Shown here one piece after another: positions 7,321 to 16,268 of a stretch of DNA of 35,014 bases (positions within the stretch are counted from its first letter, which is position 1; each line of letters opens with the position of its first letter). This stretch comes from a virus, in IMG/VR virus record IMGVR_UViG_3300044620_000972, positions 1-35,014 of that record; one strand, 5' to 3'. Position numbers and translations under genes: made by a program. The notes under the pieces were generated by a model. That model was not told the DNA's origin. It made no database searches and saw only the letters and a program-made list of their open reading frames with translations.

Positions 7321-8595
7321 TTAAAAATCTGCTCCACCACCAGTGCTACCTTTTTTTATTATAGCATTTCTATTTAATGTTTTGAAGCTGTCTCCAGTTT
7401 GCATTCTAATAAAATTCGAAGCGTCCATAACTAATGACTCAAAAGTTATTGATATTTTAAAAGCGTCTGGAACGATTGCTTCTTTTCCATTATTTAATTT
7501 TAACATTCTTCTAGTACCAACATGATCTACCTTCATTTCACTAACGAATGTATAAGGATGAAACGCTTTTCCCGGAATAGTCAATTCATATATAACTGGA
7601 GGATTCGATAATATTCTATTTTCTCTAGCAGGACTATTTGCAATTGCAAATCGATTAATCATATCGCAATTAGCTTTATAAGAATCAGGATTTATTGTAT
7701 TATATAATAAAAATGATACTTCAATTCTTTCTCCGTTTCTTTTAAAATCATAAAATTTAGGACGTTCTATAAATGAACCGGGAGCAACTAACGTTACTGG
7801 ACTAGCTATATATGAAGATGCTACTTCCATACCTTTAGAAATTTCTCCAACTGTTTTAGATAAATTATCTCCTTCCGTTCCACCAGCATCTTCAAATTTT
7901 TGTTGAAAATTATAAAATGAATCAGAAAAATAAGGAAACTTATAACTAATATTTGTAGCTTCTCTCAAATATAGATACTTATAAGGTTTTAATAAAGGAT
8001 TCTGCCAATCTGAATTGTCTGCTGTTTTATCTTCTTCTTTAATTTTATTAATAATATCTCCAGCTACATCCATCATCTTGTCGCCCATTTTCTTAACTCC
8101 AGCACTTTCCAAAGCATTTTTACCTGCTTTAGCTGAAGATTTCAATTTATCTAAAACATCTTTAAAAACAGAACTATCTGATTTACTAATAGCATCACTA
8201 ATTTTATTTGCAGCTGCTTTAGCAGCACCAGCACCTACAGCTATAGAATCAGCTAATATATTATATGAATTAAAAAGAGATGCTATGTGTGAACTGTATT
8301 TTATTCTATATTCATTTATAAATATGTATGGAACATTATTATCTCTAAATGTTGAAGTAGTCCAATCATAACTAGCAATAATATCTATGACTTTAGCTGT
8401 TTCAACTTTAGGAGTTCCAGATATACTAATCCCTTCACTTTGATCTCTTGCTGATCCTTTTGATACATCATTATACTGATCTTGCGTCCCACTATAATTA
8501 GATCCATCAACTTTATTTGAATTAGGATATTGATCAGATGTTTGTCCTGTTGTTCTAAAATCTCCAAAAGGAGTGTTTGTATTTACATCAGCCAT
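7321..8595 (-). CDS. Tail-tube-associated baseplate protein, gp48/gp54-like
   Basis: The protein has 424 residues. The first 70 are Ser/Thr/Gln/Asn-rich and look disordered. Residues about 105-195 are an Ala/Lys-rich helical region. The C-terminal half has the strands YKFPYFSDSFYNF, PGSFIERPKFYDF, VSFLLYNTI, PPVIYELTIPGKAFHPYTFV and DAFKISITFESL, an arrangement common in proteins that cap the tube at the baseplate. It follows the tape measure and precedes gp53; T4 also places gp48 and gp54 after gp29. The assignment to gp48 or gp54 cannot be settled by eye. A weak late-like box CTTAATA sits 6 bases before the ATG at 8595. Confidence 0.55.
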   Translation of the reverse strand: MADVNTNTPFGDFRTTGQTSDQYPNSNKVDGSNYSGTQDQYNDVSKGSARDQSEGISISGTPKVETAKVIDIIASYDWTTSTFRDNNVPYIFINEYRIKYSSHIASLFNSYNILADSIAVGAGAAKAAANKISDAISKSDSSVFKDVLDKLKSSAKAGKNALESAGVKKMGDKMMDVAGDIINKIKEEDKTADNSDWQNPLLKPYKYLYLREATNISYKFPYFSDSFYNFQQKFEDAGGTEGDNLSKTVGEISKGMEVASSYIASPVTLVAPGSFIERPKFYDFKRNGERIEVSFLLYNTINPDSYKANCDMINRFAIANSPARENRILSNPPVIYELTIPGKAFHPYTFVSEMKVDHVGTRRMLKLNNGKEAIVPDAFKISITFESLVMDASNFIRMQTGDSFKTLNRNAIIKKGSTGGGADF

Positions 8596-8601
8596 ATATT
8601 A

Positions 8602-8609
8602 TATTAAGT
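8602..8609 (-). promoter_or_regulatory. Weak late-like box before the gene at 8595
   Basis: The box reads CTTAATA, one mismatch from TAAATA, and stands 6 bases before the ATG. The 6-base spacer TAATAT is identical to that of the tail tube promoter at 16241-16248. Confidence 0.35.
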
Positions 8610-11600
8610 TATAGACATATTCATTAATTTTAAATTATTTAGATATGTCTCTTTGGTTCTAAATGAAGTTTTTGAATTTTGTGGTGGAGTTGGTAAAGAG
8701 GATGGAACTACAGTAGGTGCATTAGACCCAGCTGATGGTATCTGATAGACTCCATCTCTAATCTGTTGAAGAACATCACCATTAATTCTTAATTGATCAA
8801 GCTGACTTTGTAGTACACTCATCTCAGCATCATGTGCTTTAGATATCATTTTTGCTAATTCCGCATTCTCATAATTTACATTTGTAATAGAATTTAATGA
8901 AGATTCACCAGCTACATCTTGAAAATTTTTATATGAGTCAGTCAATTTGTTCAAAGATTCTGCTAAAGAATCTACTGAATTCTTCATGTCAAAAAATTTA
9001 GTATTAAAAATGTCAGTATTCAACATCTCAATAGCTTCATTAAATCCAGTTATTATAGAATATATGTCCATTTCATGATATGCATTCCTAAATGCATCAA
9101 TATACCATATCATGGTCTCAAACTTATCAACAAATGGTTCTATATTTGTCATGTATCCAATATCATTCAATCCAACAATAATATTATATACATCTATCAA
9201 ATCATATGATTTCTTAAATTCATCCAATTTTAAAATCATTTGACTAAATTTTTCTACAAATAATTCACTTTCAATCATATATGTCATATCATTGAAACCA
9301 GTTATTATTCCGTATACATCTAATAAATCATATGATTCTTTAATCTTATCAAAAGACCATTGAATTCCATACATGTTTTCATTAAAAAGTGTTGAATCTA
9401 CACTGTCTAATAAACTAGTAATACCAAATATTACAGAATATACATCCAAGTTATCATAAGATAGTTTTACATTATCTAATGACTCACTAACTAAAGAAAA
9501 ATTAAGTAAAAATGTTTCAAAATCAACAACATTAAAAATATCAAACAACTCGTATAGTTCATTATTAAATGATTCTAAAGATAAAGCATATTCTACTAAT
9601 GGATCAAAAACTGAAAATATTTCAGATACATCAGAAAATGCTTGTTTTATTGGATCTAAATTCAAATCTTTCATTTGTTCTAATGAAAGAATAGCACTTA
9701 TAAATGTTTTAACTCCATCCGCGCCAACTTCTTGCATATCTTTATATGCAGTAACGAATTTGGTAAGACCTTCTCCTAATATATCTAATAAAAATGAAAC
9801 TTCTGTTAACTTAGCGACATCTAAATCTAATAATTTTTTAATAGACTTTGTAACATCCGCTTTAAAAAATGCTTCAAATACATTTGGACCAACATTAATT
9901 GCTTTAACGAACGCCAACAATCCAGAACCAAGAATTTCTAGACTATTTCCTACACTTTCTATAGCTGAAGAATCTAAATCTTCAAATTTTCTTATATGAG
10001 ATACAACGTCTAAACCAAAGAATTCTCCCAAAGTAGCTATAGCAGCACCAGCTAAAGCTGCAACCATACCTACGGTAAATGAAATTAATCCGACTCCCAA
10101 TTCCTTCAAACCTATTCCGACTTCTCTTAATTTTTTACCATCTATTTTATTAAATTTTACTAATTGAAGAGATAAAACTTGAATTATATAACCAATACTA
10201 TTAATTGCCAAGATTCCAACCAACATAAATGGTAAGAATAAAGTAAACATAACACCTAAAACCAATACTAAACCAACTAAAGCAGTAACTGCTGATGCAG
10301 CAGCTTGCATATTATTTTCAGCTTTCTTCCAATTTACTTTAGTAAATTTCATGAAACTATCAGCTAAAACTCCAACAACTAAACTCAATGCTAATATAGT
10401 AACAAGACCTATAGCTAAAAATGGTGCTGCAAAGGTCACTAGAAAGCCTACTCCAGCCACGAAAAGACCAAATGCTAATATTGCCACACTAGCAACTGCT
10501 AATCCATTCATTATAGCACCCCATTCAAGTTTAGCTAACTTCATCAAGTTATCTGCAAGATAACCGATTGTGAAAGATAATGCAATTAATACTAACATTC
10601 CTTTCAAGATTTCCATCAATGGAGCTTTAGCAACTAAAATCAATGCTCCAATTAATATCCCAATAACCAACATGAACATCAAAGTAGATTTTAAATACGG
10701 TGTTTTGTTTAACTCATTTAAACTATCAAACATCGGAATTAAAATAAATTTAACTAATAATCCAGCAACAGCCAGTGATACAAATATCTTTAATAAATCT
10801 ATTGGCGATGGCATTTGCTTACTTACTAGTTTCAAAACAAATGAGAAGGTTATCATCAATACACTCAACTTCAATAATCCACTTAAATATGTTGCAATCG
10901 GCATTGCAGATATTTTTTCCATCAATGGAATAATAATAAAAGCTATTACTAAAGAAAATAAACCAAAAGATGCAACCATTTTTATAAGATCACCTTGTTT
11001 TACTGATTTACTAATTAGTGACACAATCAATCCAACAGTAGTTCCAATAATTAAAAACTTAATCAAACCATTCAAAATAGTTCCAAAAGATAATTCACTT
11101 AAAAATAGTAAAGTAGGAATTATTAAAAATGATATTATTAATGAAAATAAACCAAAACTTTTCATTAATTTCATCAAATCTTTATCATCTAAAAACTTAT
11201 TTGCCACTTTAATTAAACCACCAATACTTGCCATAATTATGGCCAAGTAACCAAGAGCAAATAAGAAATCCAAGAAATTAATTTTAGCCAAAGCTTGTAT
11301 TGCTGGTATAATACCAAGTAATATAATTGCTGTGAATGCACCAAACCATGTCATGGTTTTTTTGAGTTCTTTATTATCTAAGAATTTATTAGCAGCTTTA
11401 ATTAATCCACCAATACTTACCATTGTTATAGTAAGATATGAAAGAGCTAATGCAAACTCTGTGAATTTTATTCTAGCTAAAGCTTGTATAGCTGGTATGA
11501 TACCAAGCAATATAATTGCTGTGAATGCACCAAACCAAGCCATGGTCTTCATTAAATTTTTATTTTTAGAAACATCTTCCATTTTTCTAATGAGATGACT

Positions 11601-13175
11601 CATTGATTCTACAATAAAATATAGACCAACTAATGAATATACAAAATCAAAGAAATTAATCCTAGCAATACTTTGCAACGTTGGTATAACAACCATTAAT
11701 ATTAAAAATCCAAATATACCAAATGTTTTTGTTGCTTCTGTTAAGTTTCCTTTATTAGAAGCTAATTTATTAAACAAGTAAACAAATGCTCCAACAGCAA
11801 CAACAGCTTTTAAGATAGCACCAGCATCTATAGATTTCGTTTCTACTATAGATTTTATAACGAAAAACATTCCCAACCCAAATGCTAAAAGATTCCCAGA
11901 ACCTCCAAGTTTATCAAACAATGTAGAAATTCCAGTCTTTTTATTTCTCTCAGAAGCATATTGATTTTGCAATGCAATTAACTCTTCTAATCTAGTAATA
12001 ATCGCAGCATTTTGAAAAGATGATACCTTATACTGAAGAACATTGAACTTTAATAAATCATTCCATTGCAACAAACTTAATAATTTTTCAAAAGACTTTT
12101 TACTAACATTAATTTCTTTCTGTGAATTAATAGAAGAATTTAATGAATTTAACGAAGCTTTCTGTGCTTTACCACTATCTACAAACTTATCATACAACTT
12201 CTGTATTGGTTTACCAATATCATTTTTTAAAGTAATTATAATATCTCTAGAAATAGATTTCAAATCCTTCAACAAATCTATTTGCACCAAACTCCTTGTG
12301 AAAATTTTTCCTAATGCTCTAGTTTGTTCAAGAACATCTAATTCTCTTCTCAAATCTTTAACTAGATTTTTATTGCTAGATAATGGCTTCAATAAATCTA
12401 CTTTCAATAAATTAATAGCATCTATATTTTCTTTTAATAATGAATTAGTCCAATCTCTTAAATCAGTAATAGCATTTACTATATCCAGTGGTGAACCTTC
12501 AGAAGAATCTGGCTTATTAGAAATAGCAGTCAATATTTCAGTTCTCAATAAATTAATTGCTTCTATATTATCTGTTAATAGCGAATGCGTCCAATCTCTT
12601 AAATCAGTAATAGCATTTACTATATCTAATGGCGAACCTTCAGGAGTTTCTTTATTAAAAGATTCGATACCATCTAATATTTCAGTTCTCAATAAATTGA
12701 TAGCATCTATATTTGAATAGAATAAAGCTTCATTAGAGTTTTTTAAATCAGTAATAGCATTTACTATATCTAATGGTGAACCTTGTTGTATTTTAGATTC
12801 ATCTTCGAATTCAACATCTAAATTTTCATTCGACGATACTGATTGTAAAAAAGAATTAATAGCTGAATTTAAAAGTAATAATTGATCACCAATTAAACTT
12901 TTAATATTAAATTCTTTTGCGTATAATTTAGCAGATTTAGAAATCTTTTTCTCATCAAATCCCAACCCTAAAATTTCTTTGTATATTTTAGCAGCTTCAG
13001 TAGCTCTAACTTTCTCCTTACTTATTTCCTGCGCCGTCATTTTAGATTCAGACGAATTGACTACAGAATTACCTTTTCCTTTTGGTTGATTTTGTGCAGC
13101 AGGAAACTTATCAGACAACCCTTTAAGTTTGTCGATTAATGTTTCTAATTTCTTTAAAATCTTTTCTTCCACCAT
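8604..13175 (-). CDS. Tail tape measure protein with three internal repeat arrays
   Basis: At 1523 residues this is by far the largest gene and its length would set the tail length. It has a Lys/Glu-rich coiled-coil-like N-terminus, then three or four copies of a 47-48-residue unit (each with SPLDIVNAITDL and AINLL), a long hydrophobic middle with about eight copies of a roughly 63-residue membrane-hairpin unit (the best pair reads WFGAFTAIILLGIIPAIQAL in both copies), and a C-terminal array of four exact 42-residue units ((S/A)Y-x3-D-(V/I)-Y). Tape measures of other phages also carry hydrophobic segments thought to enter the host membrane during DNA ejection. A late box stands close upstream; the ATG at 13175 is only 3 bases from it, and the next codon, GTG at 13172, would fit the usual spacing better. 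Confidence 0.85.
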   Translation of the reverse strand: MVEEKILKKLETLIDKLKGLSDKFPAAQNQPKGKGNSVVNSSESKMTAQEISKEKVRATEAAKIYKEILGLGFDEKKISKSAKLYAKEFNIKSLIGDQLLLLNSAINSFLQSVSSNENLDVEFEDESKIQQGSPLDIVNAITDLKNSNEALFYSNIDAINLLRTEILDGIESFNKETPEGSPLDIVNAITDLRDWTHSLLTDNIEAINLLRTEILTAISNKPDSSEGSPLDIVNAITDLRDWTNSLLKENIDAINLLKVDLLKPLSSNKNLVKDLRRELDVLEQTRALGKIFTRSLVQIDLLKDLKSISRDIIITLKNDIGKPIQKLYDKFVDSGKAQKASLNSLNSSINSQKEINVSKKSFEKLLSLLQWNDLLKFNVLQYKVSSFQNAAIITRLEELIALQNQYASERNKKTGISTLFDKLGGSGNLLAFGLGMFFVIKSIVETKSIDAGAILKAVVAVGAFVYLFNKLASNKGNLTEATKTFGIFGFLILMVVIPTLQSIARINFFDFVYSLVGLYFIVESMSHLIRKMEDVSKNKNLMKTMAWFGAFTAIILLGIIPAIQALARIKFTEFALALSYLTITMVSIGGLIKAANKFLDNKELKKTMTWFGAFTAIILLGIIPAIQALAKINFLDFLFALGYLAIIMASIGGLIKVANKFLDDKDLMKLMKSFGLFSLIISFLIIPTLLFLSELSFGTILNGLIKFLIIGTTVGLIVSLISKSVKQGDLIKMVASFGLFSLVIAFIIIPLMEKISAMPIATYLSGLLKLSVLMITFSFVLKLVSKQMPSPIDLLKIFVSLAVAGLLVKFILIPMFDSLNELNKTPYLKSTLMFMLVIGILIGALILVAKAPLMEILKGMLVLIALSFTIGYLADNLMKLAKLEWGAIMNGLAVASVAILAFGLFVAGVGFLVTFAAPFLAIGLVTILALSLVVGVLADSFMKFTKVNWKKAENNMQAAASAVTALVGLVLVLGVMFTLFLPFMLVGILAINSIGYIIQVLSLQLVKFNKIDGKKLREVGIGLKELGVGLISFTVGMVAALAGAAIATLGEFFGLDVVSHIRKFEDLDSSAIESVGNSLEILGSGLLAFVKAINVGPNVFEAFFKADVTKSIKKLLDLDVAKLTEVSFLLDILGEGLTKFVTAYKDMQEVGADGVKTFISAILSLEQMKDLNLDPIKQAFSDVSEIFSVFDPLVEYALSLESFNNELYELFDIFNVVDFETFLLNFSLVSESLDNVKLSYDNLDVYSVIFGITSLLDSVDSTLFNENMYGIQWSFDKIKESYDLLDVYGIITGFNDMTYMIESELFVEKFSQMILKLDEFKKSYDLIDVYNIIVGLNDIGYMTNIEPFVDKFETMIWYIDAFRNAYHEMDIYSIITGFNEAIEMLNTDIFNTKFFDMKNSVDSLAESLNKLTDSYKNFQDVAGESSLNSITNVNYENAELAKMISKAHDAEMSVLQSQLDQLRINGDVLQQIRDGVYQIPSAGSNAPTVVPSSLPTPPQNSKTSFRTKETYLNNLKLMNMSIT
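8958..9461 (-). repeat. Four tandem 42-residue (126-base) repeats in the tape measure
   Basis: Four protein units of exactly 42 residues begin SYDNLDVYSV, SYDLLDVYGI, SYDLIDVYNI and AYHEMDIYSI, and each has a Phe-x3-Phe pair near its position 26-30. The DNA has diverged, so the array is old. A degenerate fifth unit may precede it. Confidence 0.85.
11169..11546 (-). repeat. Two near-identical 63-residue membrane-hairpin repeats
   Basis: Two units of exactly 63 codons (189 bases): 11546-11358 and 11357-11169. Both start TM(A/T)WFGAFTAIILLGIIP and end in NKFLD(N/D)K. Neighbouring segments on both sides are weaker copies (for example SFGLF and IIPTL), giving about eight units between roughly 10030 and 11910. 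Confidence 0.85.
12390..12790 (-). repeat. Three 47-48-residue repeats near the tape measure N-terminus
   Basis: The DNA word beginning AAATCAGTAATAGCATTTAC occurs at 12460, 12601 and 12745, spacings of 141 and 144 bases (47 and 48 codons). It encodes SPLDIVNAITDL. The strong DNA identity marks these as a more recent duplication than the C-terminal array. Confidence 0.9.
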
Positions 13176-13178
13176 TAT

Positions 13179-13186
13179 TATTTAAT
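13179..13186 (-). promoter_or_regulatory. Late promoter of the tape measure gene (ATTAAATA)
   Basis: ATTAAATA is 3 bases before the ATG at 13175 and 6 bases before an in-frame GTG at 13172. It lies 8 bases downstream of the terminator of the preceding unit. Confidence 0.65.
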
Positions 13187-13194
13187 GGGAAAGC

Positions 13195-13235
13195 AAAAAA
13201 TCCCGACAAACTCTCGTCTGTCGGGATTTTCTTTT
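13195..13235 (-). terminator. Rho-independent terminator, likely bidirectional
   Basis: A perfect 10-bp stem AATCCCGACA / TGTCGGGATT (13199-13208 and 13219-13228) with a 10-base loop. On the minus strand it is followed by six T; on the plus strand by a T-rich run. It closes the unit from 16234 to 13248, directly before the tape measure promoter. Confidence 0.9.
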
Positions 13236-13247
13236 ATTTTACTATGT

Positions 13248-14003
13248 CTACTTATCAGTTTCTTTCGCAAACAATCTAGCATCTACTGGTAAAATTTCAT
13301 CATTTACAGTAACATATTCCATTTCAGTCTTCCTAAAAGACTGAATATAATCTAAAATTTTGTTATTAAGATAAGCTGGGATACTTTCAATTACAGATAC
13401 TCTATCCTTAAACTGTAAGGATGTCAAATCCATCTCTTCTCCACCAACTTTAACCTTATTTACAAACTTAGCAATCTCAAAAATAAACAAAGACCCAACT
13501 GTATCACTAATTTCAGCATCTTTATTCTTCTTAAATGAAGAAATTTGCTGCTCATTTGCTTTGATATCCACCTTCAAAGAAGGTACAGATAAACTAATTT
13601 CCAATTCTTCTTCTTTAAATGATAAAGTTTTAGAAAAATCATCATCAAATGTAAGATTTTTTTCCAAAATTTCAGAAAGATTAAATGTAATTTCCTTATC
13701 ATTATCTTTAACCTTCACATTATCACCAAAAGATACTTTACGAAGAGCTAAAATAATAGGAAATTTGTCTACTGTAAGGAAATCATATTGATCTACAGAG
13801 TTATCCAATATGATTTGCGACATAATATTGCTAATCGTAACACCAGAAATAGCTCCATCCAAACCAGTTTTAATCAATTCTTTCTGTTGTTTCACAGAAA
13901 GTTGTGTAAATTCCATGATTTTATTTGCAGAAGGTACAAAAACTTTAACAAGATTGTTGTTATTAAGCTTTTGCAGTTTTGAAATTACTGAATTAATAGA
14001 CAT
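13248..14003 (-). CDS. Baseplate protein, gp26/gp51-like
   Basis: The protein has 251 residues from the ATG at 14003 (MSINSVISKLQKLNNN). The pattern FTQLSVKQQKELIKTGLDG, then VDQYDFLTVDKFPIILALRK and VSFGDNVKVK resembles the T4 baseplate protein family that includes gp26 and gp51, small hub or hub-assembly proteins. The next gene upstream has the same core motif (DKFSIMLYKREMSLGND), so the two are likely paralogues. An in-frame TTG at 14039 would overlap the upstream stop and is less likely. No late box is present; the gene is read from an upstream promoter and is ended by the terminator at 13195-13235. Confidence 0.6.
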   Translation of the reverse strand: MSINSVISKLQKLNNNNLVKVFVPSANKIMEFTQLSVKQQKELIKTGLDGAISGVTISNIMSQIILDNSVDQYDFLTVDKFPIILALRKVSFGDNVKVKDNDKEITFNLSEILEKNLTFDDDFSKTLSFKEEELEISLSVPSLKVDIKANEQQISSFKKNKDAEISDTVGSLFIFEIAKFVNKVKVGGEEMDLTSLQFKDRVSVIESIPAYLNNKILDYIQSFRKTEMEYVTVNDEILPVDARLFAKETDK

Positions 14004-14035
14004 ATACAGAAAATTTATCAGAAATATTAAAATTG

Positions 14036-14923
14036 TCAACGCCTAAATGATGGCATCGTAGGCATCTTAGGCATACTTGGCATAGAACTGCTAGATTTTG
14101 AAGCTTCTTCTTGACGTTTCATGTCTTCATTGTAGAATTTTATGTAAAATTTACACTCTTGCATCGTACTATTACGAAACCACTCATAATCCATCCTCAA
14201 TTTATTGAACAATACAAATTGTAATTCGTAAAAATTTAACAATTTATCTCCAAATATAGACTTTATAAATAACAAAAAAGTTCTGTCAAACAAATTTATA
14301 TTAACTCCTTCAAATTGAAAGGTACTATTAGGTGATAATATATAATTATTATTACAAAAATTCTTCATTTCATCCAAATATACTAATAAATTATCAGTAA
14401 GATTTGCTGGTATAAGATCAATTATACTATTGTATTCTTCATTTGTCAAATCATTTATTGAAATCTTCTCATCTTCAATAATTATATTATTAATAACATT
14501 CTTATAGATATCATCTAAATCATTAATTATAAATTGCTTAGGTATACTCAAATTTAATATAATATTATTATATTTATAAGATCTTAATACGGAATAATTT
14601 GCAAAAATATTATTTAAATTTGTTATCAATGAATTAATATTATAATTAATAGTTGATCCTTCTAAAGATAATGTCATATCATTACCTAATGACATTTCTC
14701 TTTTGTATAACATGATTGAAAATTTATCTAGATTTGTTAAATTTTCATAAACTGAAGAGTCATTAATATCTTCTTTTATTAAATTTTCAATGAAATCATT
14801 TAACGATATTTCATCATTTAATGAAATTACATTCAACATTTGTGAATATATTTCATTATTGATTTTCGAGATATAAACTTCTTTAGGATATAAAGGTAAT
14901 TTACATCTCTTCTTATAAGTCAT
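14036..14923 (-). CDS. Baseplate protein, gp26/gp51-like paralogue
   Basis: The protein has 295 residues from the ATG at 14923. It begins MTYKKRCKLPLYPKEVYISK and shares with its downstream neighbour the core LTNLDKFSIMLYKREMSLGN. The C-terminus is a distinctive low-complexity tail, with Ser run and repeated Met-Pro pairs (PSMPKMPTMPS). It is very rich in Asn and Ile. The start is supported by a late-like box (CATAAATC) 5 bases upstream; an upstream TTG at 14941 lies inside the preceding gene. Role in baseplate hub assembly is inferred from the family resemblance and position before the tape measure. Confidence 0.55.
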   Translation of the reverse strand: MTYKKRCKLPLYPKEVYISKINNEIYSQMLNVISLNDEISLNDFIENLIKEDINDSSVYENLTNLDKFSIMLYKREMSLGNDMTLSLEGSTINYNINSLITNLNNIFANYSVLRSYKYNNIILNLSIPKQFIINDLDDIYKNVINNIIIEDEKISINDLTNEEYNSIIDLIPANLTDNLLVYLDEMKNFCNNNYILSPNSTFQFEGVNINLFDRTFLLFIKSIFGDKLLNFYELQFVLFNKLRMDYEWFRNSTMQECKFYIKFYNEDMKRQEEASKSSSSMPSMPKMPTMPSFRR

Positions 14924-14928
14924 AAAAA

Positions 14929-14936
14929 GATTTATG
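14929..14936 (-). promoter_or_regulatory. Late promoter of the gene at 14923 (CATAAATC)
   Basis: CATAAATC stands 5 bases before the ATG; one mismatch from the consensus at the last base. It overlaps the end of the upstream gene. Confidence 0.5.
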
Positions 14937-15612
14937 TACAATTAGTAAATACCCATTCTACTGTTTTAACATCTATTCTTTCTCCATCATAATTCAATTC
15001 GGAATCACTAATTGAATATGGGACACAACCAAAAAATTCGAATAATTTTCTTCTAGGTTTTCTTTCAAAACCTTTAGCTTTTGTATATTGAGAAACTCTA
15101 ATAGTAGCTTTAATTGAAGAATTACTTAGAGCAATAAGTCCTTCATAAGATGCTGTAATAATCCAAGGTTTAATGATACCATCATTGAAGTCTAAGTTGG
15201 TTTCCAAGAATCCTAAACTTAAGGATTTCTCACTCATTCCTATTCTATCACCTCCTACAGCAGATTTTAAATATCCACCCATGTTTTCCACAGATGCTGT
15301 ATTAATAGAAAAGGATTCTTTTGGTAATTTCATATTCTGAACAAAAAATAATCCAGAAGCATCTGGATCTGAAATTACTCCTCTAGTAGTTGAATTATAT
15401 AATTTATCCAACTGTTTCTGACCTAAAATAATACCATTATCTTTATAAATTCCTGATGAATCTCTTCCATTTAATTTACTCATTAAATAAGATTCATTCT
15501 CAGGAGTAATAGTAACAAACCATTGAGTAGTAAGTGGGACATCATATTCCCACTTACTAATCAAATCTAAAAATCTACTGGCGGGGCTATAGGTTTCTAA
15601 AGCTGTAGCCAT
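14932..15612 (-). CDS. Tube-fold tail structural protein
   Basis: The protein has 226 residues. The segment LETNLDFNDGIIKPWIITAS, then YEGLIAL, IKATIRVSQYTKAKG, RRKLFEFFGCVPYSI and a final strand VKTVEWVFTNCT follow the layout of gp19-like tail tube domains (a D-x-x-I-x-P-W segment, then sheet strands and a terminal strand with Val and Phe). It directly follows the tail tube gene with 16 bases between. It may be a tube initiator, a tail completion protein or a second tube protein; which one cannot be decided here. No late box precedes it, so it is probably co-transcribed with the tail tube gene. Confidence 0.5.
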   Translation of the reverse strand: MATALETYSPASRFLDLISKWEYDVPLTTQWFVTITPENESYLMSKLNGRDSSGIYKDNGIILGQKQLDKLYNSTTRGVISDPDASGLFFVQNMKLPKESFSINTASVENMGGYLKSAVGGDRIGMSEKSLSLGFLETNLDFNDGIIKPWIITASYEGLIALSNSSIKATIRVSQYTKAKGFERKPRRKLFEFFGCVPYSISDSELNYDGERIDVKTVEWVFTNCT

Positions 15613-15628
15613 TTAAAATTTTTATTAA

Positions 15629-16234
15629 TTAACGTAAACCAACTCCAGCGCGTGGTAGAGTTGCACGGAATGCATCTTGGAAGAAATGGTATGCTACTGA
15701 AACAGCAAATGTTTTAATCGCACCAGTTCCTTCAGCAATTTCAAATGCAACATCACCAACGTTTCTAATTGAAACGCCAACTAATTTAAATGCTCTTACA
15801 GGATTTAATCTTTTATCTAATTGAGTAACCATCATATATGATGTTGGGCCAGCAATTGTTCCTAATGGATAACCAGTTCCATTATTACTAAAACCAGCTT
15901 GACCAGTGAAGGCATCAAAGGTTCTTCTACTTTCATCTAAAAATAGATCTCTAATGTTTGAACTTTCTGAGCAATAAAATTCCATTTCATAGTTTTCACT
16001 TCCAGTAAATTCAACGGAACCGGGAAGATTAAATGTTTGGCCAGCATATTTTACGGTTTGATTAACAATGCTTCTTGCTGGTAATTTACCAGCTTTAGCA
16101 TAGACTAATTGATCCGCGCCAAACACAATTGGATTCCCGCCAAATTGTAATTCTTGCAATCTGAAATGATAATCTCTAGTAAAGTCATTTGATACTGCTT
16201 GCTGGAAAAACTTTTCAATTATTTGTTCTGTCAT
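15629..16234 (-). CDS. 19: Tail tube protein, gp19-like
   Basis: The protein has 201 residues. It has the all-beta layout of the tube: LPARSIVNQTVKYAGQTFNL (the loop and strand preceding the tube hexamer contact), EFTGSENYEMEFYC, an internal helical stretch (IRDLFLDESRRTFD) and the C-terminal strands FKLVGVSIRNVGDVAFEI and FAVSVAYHFFQDAF. Gp19 hexamers stack to make the inner tube through which DNA passes. It lies next to the sheath gene, as in T4. It has its own strong late promoter (16241-16248), consistent with high-level expression. Confidence 0.85.
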   Translation of the reverse strand: MTEQIIEKFFQQAVSNDFTRDYHFRLQELQFGGNPIVFGADQLVYAKAGKLPARSIVNQTVKYAGQTFNLPGSVEFTGSENYEMEFYCSESSNIRDLFLDESRRTFDAFTGQAGFSNNGTGYPLGTIAGPTSYMMVTQLDKRLNPVRAFKLVGVSIRNVGDVAFEIAEGTGAIKTFAVSVAYHFFQDAFRATLPRAGVGLR

Positions 16235-16240
16235 ATATTA

Positions 16241-16248
16241 TATTTAGT
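16241..16248 (-). promoter_or_regulatory. Late promoter of the tail tube gene (ACTAAATA)
   Basis: ACTAAATA is 6 bases before the ATG at 16234. It is in the 34-base gap after the sheath stop. Confidence 0.75.
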
Positions 16249-16268
16249 TAATTGTTTAATTTAAATTA

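Noticed and set aside
10570-11250. A long plus-strand open frame (226 codons) inside the tape measure gene
   Set aside because: It is antisense to the hydrophobic repeats of a clear gene, has repetitive Asn/Ile/Lys composition and no late box or other start signal.
12043-12720. A plus-strand open frame (225 codons) antisense to the tape measure N-terminus
   Set aside because: Its repeats mirror those of the coding strand and it has no start signal.
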